Both the position numbers and the translations under genes were made by a program. 11,613 nt of DNA from Hyphomicrobiales bacterium (lineage in GTDB: Bacteria; Pseudomonadota; Alphaproteobacteria; Rhizobiales; HXMU1428-3), in assembly GCA_021775385.1 (NCBI GenBank), contig JAJFHW010000029.1:1-11613 (forward strand), read 5' to 3'. The notes under the pieces were generated by a model. That model had not been told where the DNA came from. It saw only the letters and a list, made by a program, of their open reading frames with translations, and ran no database searches. Numbering within the stretch: position 1 is the stretch's first letter; every line of letters begins with the position of its first letter. Positions 1-7,075 of the stretch are shown here, in pieces.

Positions 1-644
1 CCTGTGTCTTTATCAATAACAATCCCCTCGTGAAAAGTAGTGCCATCTGGGCTAACTTTCATATGGAAATCATCATCGCCTGTTAAGCCGAATTCTGCAC
101 GACCTTCAAACCCTGTTTGAAACATGACACTTGCATTATCAGCACTTGAGTTTTTATTTATTTTCAACTGATGATCAGAGCCATTGTGATTAAACAAGGT
201 AGCGTCAGAATTCACTGAGAATTTATTTGTCGTATCAGCGGTTGCATTCACCCCGAGCAAATCACCTGTTACAGGGTTTAAGTTTGTGCTGCCTCCCCCT
301 GAACTAGTGAGCACATTCCAGAGTGTTCCATCAAATACAGCTTGAGTATCTTCATCTATAATCCAAGCTACCCAGCCTTCAGCTGGTTCGTAAAATCGCC
401 ATGCGCCATCTTGCCAGGCTGCAATTTGGTTTTCTTTTCCTGCCCACTCAGCAGTTGCTGTGCTTGCTATGATAAAACAAGCGCCTTCAACAGGTAATGA
501 TGGTGGTGTTGAGAGGTCTTTATCTTCAACTGTTAGCTGCGTTAAGATATCTAGATTGGTAATCGCATCATTATGAGTGACGTGTTTTTGTGCTTGTGCA
601 CTTTGTATAAAGGGAAGTTTTAGGTTTGCAGACTTATCACTCAT
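1..644 (-). CDS. DUF2793 phage-tail-like protein (3' end cut off by window)
   Basis: I read 214 codons from the ATG at 644 down to base 3, and the frame is still open at the window edge. The N-terminus (SDKSANLKLPFIQSAQAQKH, then VTHNDAI) and the Trp-rich stretch at residues 68-94 (EWAG, AAWQDGAWRFY, GWVAWI) are the signature of the DUF2793 domain. This domain is common in alphaproteobacterial prophages and gene-transfer-agent-like clusters. A Gly-Ser linker at about 115-119 leads into a repeat-like part (GVNATADTTNKFSVNSDATLFNH, then GFEGRAEFGLTGDDDFHMKVS) of the kind seen in tail or fibre proteins. An AGGA ribosome site lies 9 bases before the ATG. A second in-frame ATG at 653 is possible but sits on that site. 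The family assignment is firm. A role in a virion or tail structure is inferred from family context, and no other phage gene is visible here. Confidence 0.82.
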   Translation of the reverse strand, partial: MSDKSANLKLPFIQSAQAQKHVTHNDAITNLDILTQLTVEDKDLSTPPSLPVEGACFIIASTATAEWAGKENQIAAWQDGAWRFYEPAEGWVAWIIDEDTQAVFDGTLWNVLTSSGGGSTNLNPVTGDLLGVNATADTTNKFSVNSDATLFNHNGSDHQLKINKNSSADNASVMFQTGFEGRAEFGLTGDDDFHMKVSPDGTTFHEGIVIDKDT

Positions 645-847
645 TTTTACCATTCCTGTAGACCAACTTATTAATTTATTCTGATCTAAGAAATATATAA
701 TAGTATTCTGTAGCGGGGATAGAATTGCACACTTTTTGAACTTTTATCGTTTTCGTTATTATTAAATATGTTTAATTTTCTAGCGCTTTTATTTTGAGTG
801 ATTGAGTATATAATCTTTTATGTCCATTTTAATTGGAGGAGAGATAT
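645..847. promoter_or_regulatory. Divergent intergenic region between the DUF2793 gene and the caspase gene
   Basis: These 203 bases must hold the promoters of both divergent genes. On the plus strand there is a TATAAT at 809-814 without a convincing -35 box. There is also a TTGAAC at about 738 followed after 17-18 bases by a TTATTA/TATTAA-type box. On the minus strand, AT-rich -10-like sequence lies at about 690-705. No element is strong enough to name one start point. Confidence 0.3.
835..842 (+). promoter_or_regulatory. Ribosome binding site fixing the caspase start
   Basis: GGAGGAGA lies 5 bases upstream of the ATG at 848. It overlaps an in-frame TTG at 833 that would otherwise give a longer reading frame. 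Because the Shine-Dalgarno sequence would be inside that longer frame, the ATG at 848 is the real start. This choice also puts the signal peptide at the N-terminus. Confidence 0.8.
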
Positions 848-2272
848 ATGAATAATCGCCCAAATTTTTCAGGTTTGTTGCTTTACTTTTCTCTCATACT
901 TATTTTTATATCAAGCACTTCTTTTCAAGCGAATGCTAAGCGAATTGCCTTAGTGATTGGCAATGACAATTATTCATCTGTTGCAAAACTAGAAAAAGCT
1001 GTAAGTGATGCCAGGTCTATTGCTCAGACCTTAAGAACCGTTGGCTTCACGGTTACCCATTTAGAAAATTTAAATAACCGCGCAATGACACGTGGCATTT
1101 ATTCCGATTTTATTTCTTCAATTAAAAAAGATGACGAAGTTTTATTCTACTACGCTGGTCATGGTATTGAGATTCGCTCTCGAAATTATTTATTGGCTAC
1201 TGATATCCCTAAAGTAAAACCTGGTAATGAAAGGTTTGTAACCAAAGAAGCGTTTGCTGTTGATGATATTATCCAAGCGGTGCAAGAAAGGGGCTCGCGG
1301 TTGGCTATTTTCATCTTAGATGCTTGCCGAGATAATCCATTTCCAAAAGAAGGCACACGTTCAATAGGAAGTACTCGTGGTCTTGCTCGCAGCGATCCTC
1401 CTAAGGGGACTTTTGTTATGTATTCGGCTGGGTCACGGCAAGCGGCACTTGATAGACTTTCTTCCTCTGACCGCAATCCAAACTCGGTTTACACACGAAA
1501 GCTGTTACCACTTATAAAAACTCCCGGACTTAAACTTACTGAAATGGCGAAACAACTTCGAGGAGAAGTTGAAGAGCTGGCTAACAAGGTCAATCATAAT
1601 CAATACCCAGCTTATTACGACCAGATGAAAGGGGAGTTTTATTTTAGTTCCTCTTCCGGTATTAAGAAGAAAATTACCACAGGCCATAATATTGATAAGT
1701 CTAAATCTAAGATTTCTGCTCTTGAAAACAGATTAAAGGATTTAGAATCTCAGCTTCAAAAAAAGAAACATAAGAAAGATGCTGTAGCTGAAAAAAATGA
1801 GATACCAGTAAGAATTCAAAGTGAAGTTGCTAAAAAGAAAACAGCTTTAGTTACTGCTCCGAAAAAACCTCTTATTCCAACAGACAACCGCTCTTTAAAA
1901 ATAGCTGAGCATGTGGAGTTTCTTGATGCGGTTTTCAGTCATATTGGTGTTAAGAGCTTAGCTCCTCATCGTTATGAAATGAGAAGTTGTTCAGGGTGTG
2001 TACCTGTTATTATGTATTGTACAAAACCATTTCATCTTCTACGTAAAGCATCCAAGGTTCGTGTAGCTGCTAGTAAGTCCTCAATGAAATATTTGAAAAA
2101 ATTCAAGCATGTTAGCCCTGTTTTTCTCCCCTCCTCTGAATTAGTACCAGCTTTTAAGACCGGAATTATTTCTTGTAAGGCAACTGGGGGGGGGCAACCT
2201 AAATTTTCTCTCAATGGTCCAATGCCAACTGCATGGAAAAATAAAGGGTTGCCTAAATCGAAACTGAGGTAG
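848..2272 (+). CDS. Secreted caspase-family cysteine peptidase (C14, orthocaspase-like)
   Basis: The protein has 474 residues. It starts with a signal peptide: a hydrophobic core at about 9-22 and an ANA cleavage motif at 28-30. The mature protein is therefore predicted to be periplasmic or exported. The caspase fold follows, with KRIALVIGNDNY at 31-42, the catalytic His105 in YYAGHG and the catalytic Cys160 in LDACRDNPF. The region at 176-268 (GLARSDPPKGTF, MYSAGSRQAALDR, QYPAYYDQMKGEFYF) is well conserved in bacterial caspase-like proteins. Residues 285-310 are a Lys/Glu-rich probable coiled coil. The C-terminal part (about 350-474) is basic, has cysteines at 381, 384 (CSGC), 391 and 443, and matches no domain I know. 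Bacterial members usually cut after Arg or Lys, but that specificity is not shown here. The substrate is unknown. A nine-G run lies in codons 447-449. The neighbours give no clear partner. Confidence 0.88.
   Translation: MNNRPNFSGLLLYFSLILIFISSTSFQANAKRIALVIGNDNYSSVAKLEKAVSDARSIAQTLRTVGFTVTHLENLNNRAMTRGIYSDFISSIKKDDEVLFYYAGHGIEIRSRNYLLATDIPKVKPGNERFVTKEAFAVDDIIQAVQERGSRLAIFILDACRDNPFPKEGTRSIGSTRGLARSDPPKGTFVMYSAGSRQAALDRLSSSDRNPNSVYTRKLLPLIKTPGLKLTEMAKQLRGEVEELANKVNHNQYPAYYDQMKGEFYFSSSSGIKKKITTGHNIDKSKSKISALENRLKDLESQLQKKKHKKDAVAEKNEIPVRIQSEVAKKKTALVTAPKKPLIPTDNRSLKIAEHVEFLDAVFSHIGVKSLAPHRYEMRSCSGCVPVIMYCTKPFHLLRKASKVRVAASKSSMKYLKKFKHVSPVFLPSSELVPAFKTGIISCKATGGGQPKFSLNGPMPTAWKNKGLPKSKLR
2186..2194 (+). 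repeat. Homopolymer run of nine G inside the caspase gene
   Basis: The run encodes Gly447-449, 25 codons before the stop, in otherwise AT-rich DNA. I worked out the effect of slippage. One extra G gives an immediate TAA two codons after the run. One G less reads a different tail that ends at a TGA near the normal stop. Such runs are classic slippage sites. Confidence 0.9.
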
Positions 2273-2293
2273 ATTTACCTTTCGACTATTACA

Positions 2294-2338
2294 TAAAAAA
2301 ACCAGCGGGAGAGTTTTATCTCTCTAACCGCTGGTTTT
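2294..2338. terminator. Bidirectional hairpin terminator between caspase gene and tRNA-Val
   Basis: AAAACCAGCGG (2298-2308) pairs with CCGCTGGTTTT (2328-2338), and an inner GAGAG/CTCTC stem (2309-2313 with 2320-2324) extends it. On the minus strand the stem is followed by a run of seven T, a strong stop for the tRNA-Val transcript. On the plus strand it ends in TTTT and closes the caspase transcript. Confidence 0.85.
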
Positions 2339-2342
2339 ATAA

Positions 2343-2418
2343 TGGTGGGCGATGACAGGCTCGAACTGCCGACCCTCTCGGTGTAAACGAGATGCTCTCC
2401 CAACTGAGCTAATCGCCC
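2343..2418 (-). tRNA. tRNA-Val (anticodon TAC)
   Basis: A full 76-base cloverleaf with encoded CCA. The acceptor stem GGGCGAT pairs with ATCGCCC, the D-arm contains AGCTCAGTTGGGAGAGC, and the anticodon stem TCTCG/CGAGA encloses the loop TTTACAC. The T-arm contains GTTCGAG. It lies downstream of lon on the same strand, its usual neighbourhood in Alphaproteobacteria. Confidence 0.96.
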
Positions 2419-2657
2419 GAAACTTTTTCTCAATATCTTCACTAATTGTGATGTCTGAGATGGGATATGATCTTAGAGTTAAAAATCTCTTTTAGAAATA
2501 AATCTCTAAAACCATGTTTCGAAGAGACCCTTGTAAAAGAGCTTTCAGATAAAATCAAGCACTGAATTTAAAGAAATTACATAAAAGTCCAATTTAATCT
2601 ATTCGGCTTATTTTTAACCCAAATTATAAATGGAACTTTTATGATGTAGTTCTTTAT
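2419..2657. other. Gap between lon and tRNA-Val, no hupB
   Basis: I see no reading frame of note in these 239 bases. In many alphaproteobacteria the gene for the histone-like protein HU lies here, but no HU-like sequence or remnant is visible. The stretch has AT-rich short direct repeats (AAATCTCT twice at about 2480-2510) and a loose inverted repeat just after lon. No clear promoter for the tRNA could be fixed. Confidence 0.6.
2581..2642 (-). terminator. Possible weak AT-rich hairpin after lon
   Basis: ATAAAAGT at 2581-2588 and ACTTTTAT at 2635-2642 are exact inverted copies, and the flanks match imperfectly over about 18 bases. The stem is AT-rich, the loop is long and there is no good T run. 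It is at best a weak terminator, and transcription may continue into tRNA-Val up to the strong hairpin at 2294-2338. Confidence 0.3.
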
Positions 2658-5084
2658 TTAATGTGCTGTCAAATTGTTGGCAGCTTCTTCTTTTTTCTTC
2701 AAAGCAGCCGCATTTTCAGCTTCTTCATCCCAGACGATTGGCTTCGGTTTTTTAACTAATGCTAGATGAATAACCTCTTCCATGCGTGATACTGGGATGA
2801 TTTCTAAGCCGTTTTTCACATTATCTGGAATATCTGCCAAGTCTTTGGCATTTTCTTCCGGAATAATTACTCGCTTGATACCGCCACGTAGAGCTGCCAA
2901 TAACTTTTCTTTCAGACCACCGATTGGTAACACCCTACCGCGCAATGTGATTTCACCAGTCATGGCAACATCTTTTTTAATCGGAATGCCTGTCATGATT
3001 GAAATGATAGCTGTGATCATTGCGACACCAGCTGATGGACCATCTTTAGGTGTTGCTCCTTCAGGGACGTGCACGTGAATGTCTTTACGTTCAAACAAAG
3101 GTGGTTCAACGCCAAAATCAACAGAGCGAGACCGTACATAAGCACTGGCTGCTTGAATTGATTCTTTCATAACGTCACGTAGGTTGCCAGTCACAGACAT
3201 TTTGCCTTTACCTGGCATCATCACGCCTTCAACGGTTAAGAGTTCACCGCCAACTTCGGTCCAAGCCAAACCAGTGACAACACCAACCATGTCTTCGCCT
3301 TCAGTTTCACCAAAACGATATTTGGTAACACCAAGATAATCGTTTAAATTTTCTTCTGTGACATTGACTGATATGACGTCTTCTTTCGTCATGTTTTCTT
3401 TCACGGCCTTACGAGCCAGATTAGAAATTTCACGCTCTAAATTACGAACACCAGCTTCGCGGGTATAGCTGCGGATCATCAATTGAAGACCCTTATCATC
3501 AATACTCCATTCGCTCTCTTCTAAGCCATGAGCAGTCATGCAAGCAGGAATAAGGTGGCGTCTGGCAATTTCGACTTTCTCATCTTCCGTGTAACCAGCA
3601 AGACGGATGATTTCCATACGGTCCATTAGGGCTGGTGGGATGTTCAATGAGTTCGCAGTTGTTACAAACATAACATTTGAAAGATCATAATCCACTTCAA
3701 GGTAGTGATCACCAAAGGTAGCATTTTGCTCTGGATCTAGCACTTCAAGTAATGCTGAAGCTGGATCGCCTCGGAAATCCTGACCCATTTTATCAATCTC
3801 ATCGAGAAGGAATAACGGATTGGTTTTCTTGGCTTTTTTCATAGACTGAATAACTTTACCTGGCATTGAGCCGATGTAAGTTCTTCTGTGTCCACGAATT
3901 TCAGCTTCATCTCTTACGCCGCCTAAAGACATACGGACAAATTCACGCCCCGTTGCTTTGGCGATTGATTTACCTAAAGATGTTTTACCAACACCAGGCG
4001 GGCCAACAAGACAAAGGATTGGACCTTTTAATTTGTTAGTGCGTTGCTGCACGGCTAAATATTCAAGGATACGTTCTTTAACTTTTTCAAGACCGTAATG
4101 TTCTTCATCAAGCACTGTTTGTGCTTCGTCTAAGTCACGTTTAATACGTCCTTTTGTACCCCATGGAATTGAAAGCAACCATTCAAGATAATTGCGAACT
4201 ACTGTGGCTTCAGCCGACATTGGGCTCATTTGGCGTAACTTTTTAATCTCCGCCAAAGCTTTTTCACGTGCTTCTTTTGAAAGTTTTGTTTCTTCGATTT
4301 TGTCTTCAAATTCACTGATATCATCACGCTCATCTGAATCGCCCAGCTCTTTTTGAATGGCCTTCATTTGCTCATTCAAATAATATTCGCGTTGAGTTTT
4401 TTCCATCTGACGTTTCACACGTGAGCGAATCTTCTTCTCAACTTGTAAAACTGAGATTTCACTTTCCATGAAAGTAAACACGCGCTCTAAACGATCAGAA
4501 ACTGATGTCACTTCAAGGATTTCTTGTTTCTCAGAAATCTTGACTGCCAAGTGAGATGCAATGGTATCTGCTAACTTTGAATAATCATCAATTTGATTTA
4601 CTGAACCGATGACCTCAGGTGAAATCTTTTTATTTAGCTTCACATAGCTTTCAAATTGAGTGATTGCTGACCGAGCAAGCGCTTCGATTTCATCGCTTTC
4701 TTCGGTGCCTTCTTCAATTGTTTCAACTTCAGCTTCAAAATAATCATCATTTTCGACGTAGTTTTTAACACTTGCGCGGCTGCTACCTTCAACAAGCACT
4801 TTTACTGTGCCGTCAGGTAATTTTAACAGCTGTAACACCGTTGCTAATGTACCTGTTGTGTAGATTTGATCTGTCTCAGGATCATCATCACTGGCATTCT
4901 TTTGTGCTACCAACAAGATTTGCTTGTCAGTTCTCATCACTTCTTCAAGTGCATTTATTGATTTTTCCCGGCCAACGAAAAGTGGCACGATCATATAGGG
5001 AAAGACAACGATGTCACGAAGTGGCAGAACTGGATAAACTCCATCTTGCGCTTCTTCTTGTGTGTTTTCTGTTTCATCTGTCAT
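2658..5084 (-). CDS. lon: Lon ATP-dependent protease
   Basis: An 808-residue AAA+ serine protease that unfolds and degrades damaged, abnormal and short-lived regulatory proteins in the cytoplasm as a hexameric ring. The N-terminal LON substrate-binding domain (about 17-210, starting VYPVLPLRDIVVFPYM) is followed by a helical linker (about 211-320). The ATPase has Walker A GPPGVGKTS at 361-369 and Walker B LFLLDEID at 424-431. The peptidase domain contains the catalytic Ser684 in KDGPSAG and Lys727 in GGLKEK, spaced 43 apart as in E. coli Lon (S679/K722). Length is normal for the family and nothing is broken. The ATG at 5084 is the only sensible start. Its ribosome site is poor: GGAAAGG lies 13 bases upstream. 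Two heat-shock-type promoters lie upstream, and the mRNA leader carries two small hairpins. Confidence 0.98.
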   Translation of the reverse strand: MTDETENTQEEAQDGVYPVLPLRDIVVFPYMIVPLFVGREKSINALEEVMRTDKQILLVAQKNASDDDPETDQIYTTGTLATVLQLLKLPDGTVKVLVEGSSRASVKNYVENDDYFEAEVETIEEGTEESDEIEALARSAITQFESYVKLNKKISPEVIGSVNQIDDYSKLADTIASHLAVKISEKQEILEVTSVSDRLERVFTFMESEISVLQVEKKIRSRVKRQMEKTQREYYLNEQMKAIQKELGDSDERDDISEFEDKIEETKLSKEAREKALAEIKKLRQMSPMSAEATVVRNYLEWLLSIPWGTKGRIKRDLDEAQTVLDEEHYGLEKVKERILEYLAVQQRTNKLKGPILCLVGPPGVGKTSLGKSIAKATGREFVRMSLGGVRDEAEIRGHRRTYIGSMPGKVIQSMKKAKKTNPLFLLDEIDKMGQDFRGDPASALLEVLDPEQNATFGDHYLEVDYDLSNVMFVTTANSLNIPPALMDRMEIIRLAGYTEDEKVEIARRHLIPACMTAHGLEESEWSIDDKGLQLMIRSYTREAGVRNLEREISNLARKAVKENMTKEDVISVNVTEENLNDYLGVTKYRFGETEGEDMVGVVTGLAWTEVGGELLTVEGVMMPGKGKMSVTGNLRDVMKESIQAASAYVRSRSVDFGVEPPLFERKDIHVHVPEGATPKDGPSAGVAMITAIISIMTGIPIKKDVAMTGEITLRGRVLPIGGLKEKLLAALRGGIKRVIIPEENAKDLADIPDNVKNGLEIIPVSRMEEVIHLALVKKPKPIVWDEEAENAAALKKKEEAANNLTAH

Positions 5085-5108
5085 GATAAAATCTCGGCCT
5101 TTCCATAT

Positions 5109-5141
5109 GCCCTATTGGGCGGCATTAAAGCCCCATTGGGC
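5109..5141 (-). repeat. Tandem 12-base inverted repeats in the lon mRNA leader
   Basis: On the plus strand these read GCCCTATTGGGC (5109-5120) and GCCCCATTGGGC (5130-5141), 9 bases apart and differing at one base. In the lon mRNA each folds as a 4-bp GCCC/GGGC stem with a four-base loop. The arms can also pair with each other across the two copies. They end 24 bases before the lon ATG, close to its purine-rich ribosome site. Confidence 0.7.
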
Positions 5142-5193
5142 AAATTCTTTAACTCTGCAGGTGAAGGACTGCATTGTTTTTTGTACAGTATAC

Positions 5194-5218
5194 ACCAACC
5201 TTATAATATATGGTTGGT
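5194..5218. promoter_or_regulatory. Inverted repeat over the proximal lon promoter -10 (operator candidate)
   Basis: ACCAACC (5194-5200) and GGTTGGT (5212-5218) are exact inverted copies separated by 11 AT-rich bases. The repeat covers the -10 box of the proximal heat-shock-like promoter and the predicted start point. A protein bound here would block transcription. No known regulator is recognised. Confidence 0.45.
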
Positions 5219-5235
5219 CTTCATTTCTAATCAAG
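5208..5235 (-). promoter_or_regulatory. Proximal heat-shock (RpoH-type) promoter of lon
   Basis: On the minus strand, CTTGAT (5235-5230) and CCATAT (5213-5208) are separated by 16 bases. This matches the RpoH pattern CTTGAA with a CCATNT -10 at the usual distance. The predicted start is near 5201, giving a leader of about 117 bases. lon is a standard RpoH target, which supports the call. Confidence 0.6.
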
Positions 5236-5380
5236 TTTATTAGTGAAAATAGTGCGACTTTGACACTCTTGCTTCTGTTTTATACAGAATTTCACTAAGA
5301 TCTGAGTTTAATTCTTATCTTTCTTTAAGAGTACATGATTCATTCCAAAGGCATGTGTTCTTAAATTGACGATTTTATAA

Positions 5381-5408
5381 AAATGGGTCATTTCCCCAAT
5401 AAATCAAG
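5381..5408 (-). promoter_or_regulatory. Distal heat-shock (RpoH-type) promoter of lon
   Basis: On the minus strand, CTTGAT (5408-5403) and CCATTT (5386-5381, within CCCATTTT) are separated by 16 bases. The geometry and -35 sequence are identical to the proximal element 173 bases downstream. Its leader would be about 290 bases. Confidence 0.5.
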
Positions 5409-5533
5409 GTAAGTTGTATTTTAAAGCTTATTTTTTTGATTTTAACTGAAGGAAATGTATACAGTTTTTTCTATTTTGCTCTAAATAAGTTGTATTTCTG
5501 CTTTTTTTAAGTCTTTGAGCACACTTTGAAATA

Positions 5534-5572
5534 AATAAAGGGCGAAGTTTCAATAGAACTTCGCCCTTTATT
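5534..5572 (-). terminator. clpX terminator
   Basis: A perfect 16-bp stem (AATAAAGGGCGAAGTT at 5534-5549 with its complement at 5557-5572) encloses a 7-base loop. It lies about 28 bases beyond the clpX stop. The stem is so AU-rich at its base that it supplies its own U tract. It separates clpX from lon. Confidence 0.88.
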
Positions 5573-5600
5573 CTTTTAATATTCCGTTTTTAAACGAGAT

Positions 5601-6863
5601 TTATGCGCTTGTTGGCGCTTCATCCGCAGTAGCTCTTTCTGCATAGATTTTTAATGGTTTGGCCTGTCCATCAACAACTTCAGGACTGATAACAATCTCT
5701 TCCACGCCATCAAGCTCTGGAAGTTCAAACATTGTTTCTAATAGAATGCCCTCCATGATAGAGCGAAGACCACGAGCACCTGTTTTACGTTCAATGGCTC
5801 TGCGAGCAATACCAGAAAGCGCTTCTTCAGAGAACGTTAGTTGTAGATCTTCCATTTCGAAGAGGCGTTGATATTGTTTAACAAGAGCGTTTTTCGGCTC
5901 AGTTAAGATTTTAACGAGTGAAGCCTCATCAAGATCTTCTAAAGTTGCAAGAACAGGTACACGACCGATAAATTCAGGAATCAAACCAAAACGAAGGAGA
6001 TCTTCAGGCTCTACAGCTTTCAGTAACTCACCTGTTTTGCGCTCATCTTCTGATTCAACGCTGGCGCCAAAGCCTATTGACGTTGACCGACCACGATCTG
6101 CAATGATTTTCTCTAGGCCTGCAAATGCACCACCACAAATAAACAAGATGTTTGTTGTATCAACTTGCAGGAATTCTTGTTGTGGATGCTTGCGTCCACC
6201 TTGAGGTGGAACACTTGCAACGGTGCCTTCCATGATTTTTAGAAGAGCTTGTTGCACACCTTCGCCAGATACGTCGCGAGTGATTGATGGATTATCGGCT
6301 TTACGACTGATTTTATCAACTTCGTCAATATAAACGATACCACGTTGAGCCCGCTCAACATTGTAATCAGCTGCTTGTAATAGCTTAAGAATGATGTTTT
6401 CAACATCTTCACCTACATAACCGGCTTCCGTTAATGTTGTCGCATCAGCCATGGTAAATGGCACATCTAGGATACGTGCTAATGTTTGAGCGAGGAGTGT
6501 TTTACCACAGCCTGTTGGGCCAATAAGCAAAATATTTGATTTTGCTAGCTCAACATCACCATTTTTTTGTCCATGGTTCAAACGTTTATAGTGATTGTGT
6601 ACGGCAACCGATAAAACCCGTTTTGCATGCGGCTGGCCAATGACATAGTCATTTAGCACGTTGCAAATTTCTTGAGGTGTTGGCACGCCATCATTAGACT
6701 TCACAAGAGACGTTTTATTTTCCTCTCGGATTATGTCCATACATAATTCGACACACTCATCACAAATGAACACAGTTGGACCCGCTATCAGCTTTCTAAC
6801 TTCATGCTGACTCTTGCCACAAAAGGAACAGTAGAGAGTATTTTTCGATTCACTTGAGCTCAT
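5601..6863 (-). CDS. clpX: ClpX, ATPase subunit of the ClpXP protease
   Basis: A 420-residue hexameric AAA+ unfoldase that recognises tagged or regulatory proteins and threads them into ClpP. The N-terminal zinc-binding domain has Cys12, 15, 34 and 37 (YCSFC and FICDEC). Walker A is GPTGCGKT (115-122) and Walker B is IVYIDEVDK (176-184). The pore loop GYVG is at 148-151, the RKH loop at 224-226 and the ClpP-docking IGF loop at 263-265. Sensor 2 is GARGLR (362-367). All key residues are present and the length is normal. A modest AGG ribosome site lies 7 bases before the ATG at 6863. In alphaproteobacteria such as Caulobacter, ClpXP degrades cell-cycle regulators. That role is likely but not shown here. 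clpP lies upstream but is separated by its own terminator. Confidence 0.98.
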   Translation of the reverse strand: MSSSESKNTLYCSFCGKSQHEVRKLIAGPTVFICDECVELCMDIIREENKTSLVKSNDGVPTPQEICNVLNDYVIGQPHAKRVLSVAVHNHYKRLNHGQKNGDVELAKSNILLIGPTGCGKTLLAQTLARILDVPFTMADATTLTEAGYVGEDVENIILKLLQAADYNVERAQRGIVYIDEVDKISRKADNPSITRDVSGEGVQQALLKIMEGTVASVPPQGGRKHPQQEFLQVDTTNILFICGGAFAGLEKIIADRGRSTSIGFGASVESEDERKTGELLKAVEPEDLLRFGLIPEFIGRVPVLATLEDLDEASLVKILTEPKNALVKQYQRLFEMEDLQLTFSEEALSGIARRAIERKTGARGLRSIMEGILLETMFELPELDGVEEIVISPEVVDGQAKPLKIYAERATADEAPTSA

Positions 6864-7010
6864 GCTTTAACCTGTTTTCTAATTAGACTTCCAAATGACT
6901 ATAAAACCAAAGTCTATCCAAAGCCTTAAACTAATTTTTATTGTTCTTCTAAATTCATATTCAACTTTGGCCCTTTAAAGGCAGTCTGCCAGAATATAAG
7001 AACAGAATCT

Positions 7011-7039
7011 AATTTAAACGTCCTAAGTTGATGTATCAA
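7011..7039 (-). promoter_or_regulatory. Candidate clpX promoter
   Basis: On the minus strand, TTGATA (7039-7034) and TAAATT (7016-7011) are 17 bases apart. The -35 matches the consensus at five of six bases and the -10 at four of six. The start would be near 7005, leaving a leader of about 140 bases. The -35 lies within TTGATGTATCAA, a 5-2-5 inverted repeat. Confidence 0.4.
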
Positions 7040-7075
7040 TATCTAACATGTGTAGAACGTATCTATATGAATAAG

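Larger units (their letters stand above)
5085..5600. other. Regulatory gap between lon and clpX
   Basis: This 516-base stretch has no convincing gene. It holds the clpX terminator (5534-5572), a 12-base direct repeat TAAGTTGTATTT (5410-5421 and 5486-5497), and two heat-shock-like promoters (5381-5408 and 5208-5235). It also holds an inverted repeat over the proximal -10 box (5194-5218) and two tandem 12-base palindromes in the lon leader (5109-5141). Open frames on the plus strand here have no ribosome site or recognisable protein. Confidence 0.6.

Noticed and set aside
833..847. TTG start that would add five residues to the caspase protein
   Set aside because: The ribosome site GGAGGAGA lies within those codons and is correctly spaced for the ATG at 848.
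2782..3078. Plus-strand open frame opposite lon (others lie opposite tig, clpX and the caspase gene)
   Set aside because: Codon-bias shadow of a well-conserved gene, with no independent start signals or recognisable protein.
5046..5298. Two overlapping plus-strand open frames at the lon 5' end and leader
   Set aside because: They are antisense to the lon start, promoter and leader, lack ribosome sites and give no recognisable protein.
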